Under the pieces are notes generated by a model. That model was not told the DNA's origin. It saw only the letters and a program-made list of their open reading frames with translations, and did not search any database. A stretch of DNA of 64,000 bases. Origin: Anisus vortex (lineage: Eukaryota > Mollusca > Gastropoda > Planorbidae). A program made the position numbers and the translations under genes. Shown here piece by piece: positions 35,601 to 44,446 of the stretch; position 1 is the first letter of the stretch, and every line of letters begins with the position of its first letter. The stretch is from NCBI GenBank assembly GCA_949126835.1, contig OX421506.1, positions 15,224,284-15,288,283 on the forward strand. The letters run 5' to 3'.

Positions 35601-37423
35601 TAATTATAAACAGAGTCATGTCCCTTTCAAAAGGCTTTCAAATTATTTGTTGTTTGGTCCTTCAGGGGTTTTCCATTGCTGCAAAAACTTTTATTTTTTA
35701 TAATAATTATATTTTTTTGTGTGCTTTTTCATTGTACAGGGTTCGTACAGAAAAATTGCCTCAAAATTCCAGGAGTTTTCCAGGAGTGTTCCAGAAGTTT
35801 TTCAGGAGTAAATTGTTTAAAAAGCCAAGCTGAGCTCTTAAAAAAAAACTGACACCTCGCTACATAGCTTTTTTTTTTGTTTTAGGACACAACAGGGATT
35901 TATATAGCCTACATCCCAAGTTTGGATCGAAAAAAAAAAGATCTAGTAACAAAAAAGAACCATGCAGTGGCATCACTGGTGTCATCAACGTTTGCGCGGA
36001 AATAAAAAAAAAAGGGTTAACTCCAATAGGGCTTTCTAGAAAAGTGAAAGTACAATCTAAGAGCAGTGATTACTATTTTTTTTATTAAGACTTAAAAAAT
36101 AAGGAGTTTTTAGTATTTTCCCAGGACTAAATGCAGTTTTTCCAGGAGTTTTAAGGTCCTGGAACACAACTTTTTGTTTTCCAGGAGTTTCAAGGAGTTT
36201 TCAGGAGCTGTACGAACCCTGTTATAATTCTTTTAGCAAAACATATTGTAGTTATTCGTTTCTATGTATTTTTGACGGGCATACATACTAGTTTAACAAT
36301 AAACATATCGTTACAGAAGAGATGCACTGGCTGTTAAAGATGGTTAAAGACATTTATCTTGGTAGCAAATGCAGACGCTAGCTAACAATAATGCTAGGGG
36401 TCAGTGAAGAGACCATAGAACAGTAAGAACAGTAAGAATAATCTTAAACCTAGAATAAGTGTCAGAGAGTTATTCTATAAATTGTTTGGTAGAGTGTTAG
36501 AAAAGTGTTCAGCCAATCATTGTATCTATAATGTCTCTGAAAAAAACCAACAGATAAGCCGAAGGCTGTTATATCCAGGGGGGAACGTGAAAAGGAGTGG
36601 GTCAAGGGGGGTCACATGAAGATCCTGTCCAAGACTGGCCACCCCGCGGCATGCCGATAGGGCATCTGGCATAACATTCACCACACTTTCTCCCCACCTG
36701 CGGAATTACTTTCAACCACAGCAAGGACTTTTTATATTTCTCAAAAAAAAAAAAGAACATTTTCAAAAGTATCTCGCTGGATAGAGCCAGTGGGAAAAGT
36801 GAAATCAAATCTTTATTGTTAATCTGTTTAAAATCAAATTACCAAGTGAAAACCTAGAAAACAAATCTGACATTGACAACTGTTTTGTATTTTTGCCTTT
36901 TGATGGTACTGTAATTTGATCAGATTATTATCCTAAATTTGTTGTCAATACATTTTTAATCACCAATCTAAGTGTCAAGAAAATTAAAGACTTAAAAAAC
37001 CAAACACATGCCAAATAGTTATATAAAGTCTAGAACTAGTTGAAGAATATGTTGTTTTTTATTTGAGCAATCTTAAATTTTATTTTTAAAATGTACTTTT
37101 TTTTTTCAAATAAAAGAAAAATATTATTTTTAATTTGATAATATTACCAGATGTGCCATCTAAAAATCAACCTCAAAATACAATTTAAAAAACACCATAA
37201 AATAAATAGTTTACAATACTCACTGAAACAATTGTACACAAAAGCCAAACTTTTAAAAATATAAAACTATTGAAAGTATCCAAAAAATGTATTATAACAA
37301 ACCAGATTCAATGATGACTTCAATATCATCTTCCTTTTCACTCAACTGCCTGTTACTAATTGCTCTAATGAGTCTGTCAGAAAGTCTGTACTTTTCTTGA
37401 GCTTGCTCCATTACAAACCACAT
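26695..37423 (-). CDS. ASB8: ASB8 orthologue (ankyrin repeats and SOCS box), six coding exons
   Basis: Coding exons on the minus strand, 5' to 3': 37423-37303, 35379-35276, 34339-34256, 29842-29677, 28198-28098, 27018-26695. They join in frame with GT..AG introns to 299 residues (human ASB8 is 288). The start MWFVMEQAQEKYRLSDRLIR matches the family's MWYIMQ... N-terminus. A splice acceptor at 37441 shows that an upstream 5' UTR exon exists but I could not place it. Ankyrin repeats fill residues 41-190 (LPLHCACM, TALHYAAERDE, TALHWASYKNN, TPIIWAAKKG, TALQRSA). The SOCS box is at 246-284, with BC-box residues L248, C252, I256 and the Cul5 box LPVP at 272-275. Known role of ASB proteins: substrate receptors of Elongin B/C-Cullin5 ubiquitin ligases. 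Both boxes are intact. It is convergent with ZC3H15. Confidence 0.94.
27502..27781 (+). mobile_element. tRNA-derived SINE (family C), full-length copy
   Basis: Best copy in the window: head GGTACGGTGGCTGAGAGGC (A box) and GGGTTCAAATCC (B box), body with GAGTCTACCC, GGTAAAGTAAAGGCGGC, GCTGGCCACAC, a GCCATGGCCACAGAAACTGG block and a GGTCAGACATGTACTTTAC tail. It lies in an ASB8 intron in the orientation opposite to the gene. Confidence 0.88.
28478..28792. repeat. Three tandem copies of a ~95-bp unit
   Basis: Each copy starts TTGTTGACAGAATTCTTA, passes through TTTCAAAATCCCCACAAAC and ends GATAAGTGTAAATTGTCTTA. The third copy has a small insertion (CCCCATACTTT-type) and a TATAGAG duplication. It lies in an ASB8 intron. 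Confidence 0.88.
30076..32539. repeat. 22-bp satellite, exactly 112 units, in an ASB8 intron
   Basis: Nearly perfect 22-bp units (AATATTGTCTATATAT, then T or A, then CCTAG) span 2464 bp in the intron between ASB8 exons 3 and 4. By hand count 79 units carry T and 33 carry A at the variable base; one unit near the right end has a C for T (GCCTAT). T-type junctions form an inverted repeat ATATTC-CTA-GAATAT, and the A variant breaks one pair. The near identity of the units suggests recent expansion or homogenisation. Confidence 0.97.
32540..33389. other. ASB8 intron sequence, no feature seen
   Basis: AT-rich intronic DNA right of the satellite with no recognisable element. Confidence 0.45.
33390..33540 (+). 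mobile_element. RTE-like LINE C-terminal fragment
   Basis: Encodes EDGRRRGRQRKCWLDNIRDW and AAQDRRKWRKM, the end of the same RT family as 4222-5551. A C-rich run follows at 33540-33557. Confidence 0.7.
33740..34050 (+). mobile_element. Decayed LINE C-terminal fragment, RTE-type
   Basis: In one frame, with stops, it reads RRWT, then GKRRRPLRTWRRTM and later SLGSPRIGK. This is the RRPRNTWRRT-type block near the end of RTE-class polyproteins. It differs from the 4222 family in this block, so it is probably a second lineage. Confidence 0.5.
34144..34200 (+). mobile_element. pogo/Tigger-like terminal repeat fragment
   Basis: CAGTGGTACCTCGGGCTACA preceded by TA, as expected for a TA target site. 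The same end appears inverted at about 47500-47522. The internal part is not recognisable. Confidence 0.5.
34445..34645 (-). mobile_element. tRNA-derived SINE (family C) copy
   Basis: The reverse complement of the family: GTGGCCACAG, GGCACCCTCCAGACC, AATCCTAGCCTTTACCAGGA and CAGTCCAAATGCACTGCCGC in the expected order. The middle is diverged. Confidence 0.72.
34700..34977 (+). mobile_element. Tigger-like MITE, right end replaced by a SINE
   Basis: Left end CAGTGAACCCTCGTTTATTG after TA, with a GCGATATCTGAAAATATGCG-type subterminal region, typical of Tigger-derived miniature elements. It is cut at 34978 by a SINE 3' part. Confidence 0.5.
34978..35150 (+). mobile_element. tRNA-derived SINE (family C), 3' part
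   Basis: Starts at GTGTCTCTGAGTCTACCCAG and continues through GGGGTAAAGTAAATGCGGC, GCTGGCCACAC and CCACAGAAACTGGCGAACGC to an ACTTACTT tail. The tRNA-like head is absent. It lies about 125 bp left of an ASB8 exon. Confidence 0.78.
35737..36221. mobile_element. MITE with CAGGGTTCGTACAG ends, 485 bp
   Basis: Perfect 14-bp inverted ends CAGGGTTCGTACAG and CTGTACGAACCCTG enclose CCAGGAGTTTT-rich repeats near both termini. The flanks do not show a convincing 8-bp duplication. It is probably a non-autonomous hAT-class element in ASB8 intron 1. Confidence 0.75.
36222..37302. other. ASB8 intron sequence, no feature seen
   Basis: Intronic AT-rich sequence with short A and T runs; no recognisable repeat or ORF. 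Confidence 0.45.
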
Positions 37424-37504
37424 AACTAGTACATGCCAGCCTGTAAAATACAATCATTTACATTACATATAAAACAAGCATAGGTATTTGTATTTATTTT
37501 TATT

Positions 37505-37918
37505 ATAATTTTATCAACCAGTTTCACCAGTTTCTTAGGCCATGGAATGCTAGAGCAGGGGTCGGGAACCTTAGGCGTGTGTGCCAGACTTGGCACGCAG
37601 AGCAATTGTTAATGGCACGCCAAAGATCCATAGAAAGCTATTCAAGTCTCTTCTACAAGAAAAGAGCAGGATAGCTTTTAGGCTGTTGGCACGCTGAATG
37701 AGTTAGAAATCCTACCTTGGCACACTATGATCAAAAGGCTGCCAATCCCTGTACAGCAAAATTCCCAGACGCATTTACTTTCCCCCAACTAATGTCAGTT
37801 ACCAGAGTTGAATAGACTCTCAAGGACACCCTCCATCCAGACCTGGGAACAAATCCTAGACTTCAGCAGGATTTGAAATCAGGACCTTTGGTACATCAGC
37901 TGAATGTGCTTCCACCAG
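37505..37918 (-). mobile_element. tRNA-derived SINE (family C) split by a nested MITE
   Basis: Reverse-complement SINE sequence occurs at 37520-37555 (ACCAGTTTC, GGCCATGGAATGCTAG) and resumes at 37752-37918 (TTTACTTTCCCCCAACTAA, CACCCTCCATCCAGACC, AATCCTAGACTTCAGCAGGA). The element at 37556-37751 interrupts it. Confidence 0.7.
37556..37751. mobile_element. Small hAT-type MITE, 196 bp, nested in a SINE
   Basis: Ends CAGGGGTCGGGAACCTT and GGCTGCCAATCCCTG with TTGGCACGC and TTGGCACAC subterminal repeats, a short version of the family at 8206 and 57674. The flanking 8 bp do not match, perhaps through decay. Confidence 0.75.
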
Positions 37919-38180
37919 GTAATGGTAATGGTAATTTATATAGCGCTTCTATCCATGCTATTTTAGCATGCTCAGTGCGCTCTAGAAGACTATTAATCAG
38001 TGAGAGGTTTCACTGCTGCCGGTTAAGCGCATGTGATAACAACTCAATATTAACGTCATCTAGTCCCAAAACTCCTGTAGGGCGACAGGGATCTGCCGGT
38101 GGCGGGGCTCGAACCCGCGACGTGTCAAGTGGTTTTTTAGTTGACAGTCTGGTGAGCTAACCGCTAGGCCAGCCGGCTAC
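37919..38180 (-). mobile_element. tRNA-derived SINE (family A) with an L2-like LINE tail
   Basis: On the minus strand it begins GTAGCCGGCTGGCCTAGCGG (head with A box), has the B box GCGGGTTCGAGCCC and a body CAGGAGTTTTGGGACTAG. It ends with GCACTGAGCATGCT, TAGCATGGA and GCGCTATATAAATTACCA. That tail matches the LINE 3' end at 1770-1835. Confidence 0.85.
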
Positions 38181-38275
38181 CATACCTCATAACTGCTGGT
38201 GAACACTAAGATGCTTCACCAGCCCTATGGATCAATTTGGTCTAACAGGATTACTACTACTTTACTATAATTTAT
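38181..38275 (+). mobile_element. SINE (family C) 3' end fragment
   Basis: CTGGTGAACACTAAGATGC, CCAGCCCTATGGATCAATTT and GGTCTAACAGG followed by TACTACTACTTTACT match the 3' end of the family C SINE on the + strand. Confidence 0.6.
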
Positions 38276-38986
38276 AATTATTATCAAATCTTGAAGATTA
38301 ATGTTAGTTTTGTTTTTAACACAATTTTTTATTTTTATTAATTTAAAAAATAGAAATATTTTCACTAATTCCATTTCTCTTCAGTTTTGAGTGCTGAGTG
38401 AAAGTGGATGTTGTGCACATTATAAACATACACATTAGAATGCATTCAGGTCAGTCAGGCCCTGCTAAAACTAAAATCAATCTGCTGATTTAGTCAATAA
38501 TAGTCCGAGTGGGACTGATATAAAATGCACATAAATCATCATAGACATAGAAAGCAAAGTTTAGAGAAAAATAAAAGACTCTATTATAGGACCTGGGATT
38601 AAATATTAGATTTGATAAGACTAAGATAATTAGCTGTGCCTGTTTAAAGTTAGAAACTTACCCAACATATACATAGTTACTATCCATTATTATTATTTAA
38701 AACATATATATATTTATATATCTACATATAAATATAATATTATTTATAGAGGGTATAAATAAATAATAAATTATAAATAAACTGTTGTATTTTTCACACA
38801 TTAAAAAGCGCTAGGCCTGCTACTAGTCTAAATAAATCTTCTTTGATTTCACTTTTAATTTATGTTACAACACCAAAGAGACAAAAAGTGTAGTTACACT
38901 AGTTACAGTTACAGTCAAGTAATTTTATTGTTATTGTCATTGTGACATTGTCACATGTGAATTATTGTGGTGGACAGTGTCTAGAG
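38276..38986. other. Upstream of ASB8, no assignable feature
   Basis: AT-rich, with TATATA runs near 38705-38760. A non-coding first exon or promoter of ASB8 could lie here, but nothing in the sequence identifies it. Confidence 0.4.
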
Positions 38987-40852
38987 CAGCGGTTCCCAAA
39001 CTGGGGGGCGCGACCCCCTTGGGAGTCGAATGACCATTTCGCGGGGGTCGCCAAAGACCTTCGGAAAAGGTATGTTTTTGATGGTCCTAGGAGCCGAAAC
39101 ACAGTTTATCTTTCCGTCTCCAAGAGAGTCCACCTACATGCAGATACATCCGCATACTACGTGTAGGCTACTTGCATAATGTCATCAATACAGGTGTATA
39201 TGACAAGGTCGGCACCATAATGCACGCATGCGGACCAGTAACACGTCTGTAGAGAGTTGTGTTAAAAAGCCTCTTCTCTGTTAAAAGCAGCCATTGTGTT
39301 AAAAGCAGTAGGCCTAGTATTGGCGATAAAACGACGACACTTCATGAATATTTTGGAATTTAGTGTAGATTCTGTTCGGTCTGGATTTCAAAACAATTAG
39401 TGACCAAAAGTAATCGGAGCTCACTTTATGATATATGGACAAATATTAGCAACAAAGACATTGTCGCACCAGTTAAAAGAAGTAATATAAAGCGTCATAA
39501 GTTGTGCCCTTTTGTAAAAACAAGATCTTTAAACAGTCGACTGTTTTCGCAATTGTGCAACGAGTATGATGCTCCAAAAATATAACATGCCTTAATTTAT
39601 CTAAAAAGATCCGATCATTCCAAATGAAATGTAGCTTTTGCATAAAAAATTTGATGAAAATGAAATGTATATGCTGTCTACTTCAGGCCCCACAAAGAGG
39701 GCGTGTGTTTGTGTGTGTGTGTGTGTGTGTAGTTATTGCGCTGCGCCGGGGCCCATAAGAGTTTATCTTTGTAATATTATTTGTAAGATCAATGCTGAAG
39801 TTTAGGAAAAGTTACATTAATTTAAATTAAAAACTGTACTTGATTAAAGTTTGTGAATAGGCTTGTAAGGTTGTGAATGATATGATTACATTCTAATGGT
39901 AATTCCTATGGCAGTTTCATAAAATGGTCAACAGACCTTTTAAAAGATTCCTGATTTCTATAAACGTATGTAATGCAAATAAATCATCTAGATTTGACTA
40001 GTGTTGGAAAGAAGGATCGAGCCAGCACTTTTTTTTCTCATGCGGCTCCTAGTCTACTTTATCTGCTTTCTTTGAAAAACATGACAAAATGATTATGATG
40101 ATAAATTCTGTGAAATAACACTTTCACATGCTTGCAGCCGAAATTTCATGATACTTTCCAAATCTACCCGACACTACATATCTATGTACTTGCCAGAAGC
40201 CCATTCACATTCAAAGCTTAAGATATTCACAAGAAAGCACAAAGTTCATTGAGCGTATTAACAACGATGCATAGAGAACTGATTTCTCTATAATGCCAGG
40301 TACAAAATTATGAATCAAATGTTTGCAGTCATAAACTATTTTGACTGAGATTGTGTTGTGCCATTTTCTTCCATTTCCAACAAAATATCTTTAAAAACAT
40401 GCTTTTCCACCTTGTTGGTTATCAAGTCTAAACACAGTAGACTTATTGTTCGAGGTGAACTGCTTAGTTGTGCTCTTGCAAAGACTGTCCCAAGAATTTC
40501 TGAACCGATGAGAAATTTGCAATGTCAACCATAACAATAGCTGACGTTCGTGTTGTAATTAGAAATATAGGCCTAAGCCTAAACTTATACAGGTATTTTG
40601 CAATATTTAATGACATTTGTTTTTATGTCTTCTCTTTTTAAAATGATTAATCGCTATGCTTTAATTAAGTTCAATTTGTAACAATAAAAATACATCGTGC
40701 AAATTAGATATTTACATTACAATCGCAAAATGCAGTAATAAACTAGAAACGAAATTATTAATTTTTTTTTATGGGGGGAGGGGGGGGGGGGTCGCCAAAG
40801 CATGATAAACTGTAAAAAGGGGTCGCGGCCTAAAAAAGTTTGGGAACCACTG
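38987..40852 (+). mobile_element. hAT element, 1866 bp, with perfect 8-bp target-site duplication
   Basis: Inverted ends CAGCGGTTCCCAAACT and AGTTTGGGAACCACTG, with a GGGGTCGC-type subterminal motif at both sides. The flanking GTCTAGAG at 38979-38986 and 40853-40860 is identical. A + strand remnant at about 39400-39585 includes VKTRSLNSRLFSQLCNE, like the middle of SCAND3/ZBED-class hAT transposases. The rest is decayed, and a (GT)n run lies at 39708-39730. Confidence 0.9.
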
Positions 40853-41055
40853 GTCTAGAGATTAGATTGATAGATGATTTATACAAGGGTCTAGGCCTAT
40901 TATTTCAATATATAATACTAATAGACTATAATACTACTTTAAAGTATTTACTATAGGCCTATAGCACTATACACTATACTATAGTAAAGCAGTATAGACG
41001 TATATATAAACTATAAAATATATATACATAGTACATAACCTATATATATATATAC

Positions 41056-41330
41056 GAAGTGGCTATTCGGACCCAATAGATTTTAGTGATAAATAGTTAG
41101 TATGGGTTAGTTTATATAGGTTAGGGATGGCTCTGTAGTATTTTTGGTAATAGTTAGTATCGGTTATGTTATAAAGGAAACAGGAAAGGGATAGATTTGG
41201 TGTTTTCTGTGCTACTTCTTATAATATATTTGGTAAAACAAAAATTTTGTGTGTGTTTGTTTCCCTCTTTTTTGATGTTTTTTATGATTTTAAGGAATTC
41301 TGACTGAAGCTGGGTCCGAATAGCCATTTC
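41056..41330. mobile_element. Short inverted-repeat element (MITE-like), 275 bp
   Basis: GAAGTGGCTATTCGGACCCA at the left pairs with TGGGTCCGAATAGCCATTTC at the right (one mismatch in 20). A second partial copy of the end, GGGTCCGAATAGCGGC, follows at about 41346. No target-site duplication is clear, so the superfamily is unassigned. Confidence 0.7.
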
Positions 41331-42194
41331 ATGCTAAAGGGACCCGGGTCCGAATAGCGGCAGCCATATAGATCTATATAATTATATTTTCTTCAAATCA
41401 AAGACTAATAACATCATTTTACACCCCACTACAAAATCTTGATACTTGATGTCATTTTGCTAAATTAAATTGTGTAGCCTATCTAATAGACAGATAGTTA
41501 AAATAGTATAATAGTATATAAGTATAATAGTAATAGTCAAGTAAGACTCAAGTACTAAGTCAAGTAGTAATATACATAAAATTTACATGTAACATTATTT
41601 ATTTATATTATAAAATTAGTAGTATTTAGTAGTAAGTAGCCAAAAGGCCTATACTTTATACTATTACTATTTATAAATTGTATTAAATTTTAAATGATTA
41701 AAAACGTATAGATGATCTAGTATCTTAGAAAGGCTCTAAAATTTAGAGCCTACTAAGATACTAGTCTAAACTAAATCTAAGCCCTAACCGCTAACCTAAG
41801 GAAGGCCTTTAGACTTTAGGCTAAGGTCTAATTTTATTTACGGTCCTTTTATTTATAATTTTGCCTTACTTTGAATTTGAAATTGTGTAGCCTATACAAG
41901 GCAAGATTGACAAGGTCTTCAAAATAATAAATCATTGATAGTGATAATTATTGTGTATACAGATCTTTATAGATGTAAATCCCATATGCTTAGAGTATAT
42001 ACTTTTATTTAAAAAATTGACAAATTAAATCAAAACATAAATATTGACTAGCTAACACTAACAGGAAGTTGATATTATCTATGTGTCACTGAACTATATA
42101 GATGCAGCCCCACTTACTACTACTTAAATACTAGTACTGAATAGATAGGCCATATAATAGCCTATCTGCCGATAAGCCAATAATTCACGAAATT
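41331..42194. other. AT-rich intergenic DNA, no feature seen
   Basis: No recognisable gene or repeat end other than short TAGTA-type runs. Confidence 0.4.
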
Positions 42195-42545
42195 AGTTTT
42201 ATGTTTTGTCCTATCATATATTTTATAATACATAAGGCATTAAACTCTAATTTAGAAATACAACCCAATAACAACCTGTTGCAAAGCTCAGATAAACATA
42301 AAGACAAAAACACCTTCCTTGTCCCTTATGCGAGAACAAATGCATATAAGTACTCTTTCTTCCCGAGTGGCATTCGGGCATGGAATGGGTTGCCTGAACA
42401 AACCAGGAAAACCAATAACCTAACATAATTAAAAACATTAATATAAATGCAAGAATAGACTCGGACCACGTATGAGCGTAGGACGCAATAATCTTCTTTA
42501 TAGAAGGAGCGTCTGTAATGTAGGCTATAAGATAAGATAAGATGA
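42195..42545 (+). mobile_element. CR1-like LINE 3' end
   Basis: Encodes IIHKALNSNLEIQPNNNLLQ and the FFPSGIRAWNGLP motif, a stop, then the 3' UTR (GGACGCAATAATCTTC, AAGGAGCGTCTGTAATG) and an ATAAGATAAGATAAGAT tail. It is the same family as the minus-strand copy at 2456. Confidence 0.85.
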
Positions 42546-43000
42546 AAACAAAGATATAATTAATAAATTTAACTTAGGGGAGAGGGGGTGAGTTGATTCG
42601 AGCCACCAAATTGAACATGTGGGTAGGCCGCCTTCAAAATGAATGTAGGGCATTGGGTCATTAGTCATAGTCATAGAACATAGACTAGTAGCCTAGGCTA
42701 ACATAATATCCAGGTCATGTATTATTTAGTACAAGGTAAATCCCTAGCGTTGCCCGGGAAAAAAATACATTAAATATAATTATTGTTTACTGAAAACATT
42801 AAGGAAGTTAATTTAAAATAAATATTGTAATCTTAATCGGGTTAAAAATAGACATAGGCCGATTTCGATTTTACTTAGGCCTAGATCTAGGCCACTGAAA
42901 ACATTTTTGGAAAGCTTTAGGTCCTGAAATTCTTTACCATCGCTAAAAAAAAGGATGGAAACATAAAAAATTTTGAAAAAGACAAAGAAAACAGTTTTTG

Positions 43001-43068
43001 AGTGGGGAATCGAACCCAGGCAGCTCGCATGGCAGTCGGATACGCTAACCGATCAGCTAGGGAGGACA
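43001..43068 (-). mobile_element. tRNA-derived SINE head
   Basis: The minus strand reads GTCCTCCCTAGCTGATCGGT, TAGCGTATCCGACTGCCATG and GGGTTCGATTCCCC, giving A and B boxes with tRNA spacing. No proper acceptor stem forms, so it is not a tRNA gene. A related, more decayed head is at 51653-51720. Confidence 0.65.
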
Positions 43069-44438
43069 CATGGTGAAAGCAAGATCACAAAAGTAAAATA
43101 TGAGACAATTGAGGTAAATTCCGAACCTCTATATGTGCTACATTTCAAGAAGAAGAGTTGTCAATAACATCATTTGTGGCCAGCCTAAAATTTGAGCCAA
43201 AAAATATCTAAAAAAAATTTAGAGGTAGAAACATTTTTACTATTTTAGTCTTGTATAGACGTATACCTTATGTGCTGTCCCCCTTAAATTTCTGCTATCC
43301 TCCTTTACATAATTAAAGCGGTAAAGCACCTGGGAGCGACGGATTATTTACATATTCACCCTAATAACCAGGGGCGAAGGCGAAACCACGAGGGGGCCAA
43401 GTCTACCTCCCCCTCTTGAAGTTTTGGGGCAAAAAGTATAGGCCTACAGTTTTTACAAAACATCTCTATTAAATTCACGAATAATTTGGTATCTGCAATG
43501 TCGCCCGGTAGCACAAATCCCATATTATAGGCACGTCTTTGGGCACCCAGGCACCAGGGCGGGTCTGAGGCGGGATTGCTGCGCACATGCCTTCCTCCCC
43601 ACCGAGGCTCGGTGCAATGCGAGTTCGGACGCTCAGCACGGGCTGTCCCCACATGCGTTAGCCCAGCAGTGTGGTCTTGATGCAAGCGTAATGGTGGTTT
43701 CCACGCGTCGCGAGGAGGGTCATGGGTGCAGAAGTGCGTAGGCTAATAATATTATAAGAAAAGCAGAGAGAGAGAGAGAGAGTGATGCTAGATAAGGAGA
43801 TAAAGACCCTAATACAGGAGTTGGCACTTATTATGACGCCAACAAAAGCCCCGTTAGCCCAACCTGTGCTAATATATAGGGGCCTTGGTATAGTGTTACA
43901 ATAAGAATATAATAGATCTATTACTTTACAATCCACATTCCTCGTTTTTATTAGACTATGTTAGTTAGTGGACTAGCTGTCTAAAACTGCATACAAAAAT
44001 TATGATGGTCCACAATGGCCTACATGTAATAGGTATAGCCTACTTTCTCTAGGCCTACTAATTGTAGTCCCACTTTAATTAGAAGAAATGTAATACAAGA
44101 AAGTAGAACGTGTTAATAATAATTTCTGTGTTGTTGTTATTTCTTTCGTAGGGCCTACTGCCTCCTGCTTGAATTGAATCCAAATTAAGCTCCTAGTTAA
44201 TCAGTCCTCCTCCCCATCTCCTCCCTGTATTGTTCAAGGCGTGTACATATGATCACGCTGAGCTTGCCAATTCAACAGACAGGTAGCTCAGTCGCGTGAG
44301 CGAGGTGTTGTCAACATTGATGTTTTGTGCTAGATCTAGCATTTTCCCCGTTTCTTTGCTATTCACTAGGTTAAGAACGAAGAGAGACACGAGATAACCG
44401 ATCGCTCACAGTACAAGCGAAGACCTCACATTACATAG
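43069..44438. other. Intergenic, possible eroded transposon ends
   Basis: CCAGGGGCGAAGGCGAAACC at about 43370 looks like a hAT-type end, but no partner was found. An (AG)n run lies at 43765-43781. No gene was recognised. Confidence 0.35.
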
Positions 44439-44446
44439 AGCTAGAC

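Noticed and set aside
43001..43068. Possible functional tRNA gene on the minus strand
   Set aside because: A and B boxes are present but the acceptor stem does not pair, and a second decayed copy exists, so it is a SINE head.
43370..43690. GC-rich stretch starting CCAGGGGCGAAGG as a complete transposon or CpG-island promoter
   Set aside because: No matching inverted end or adjoining gene was found.
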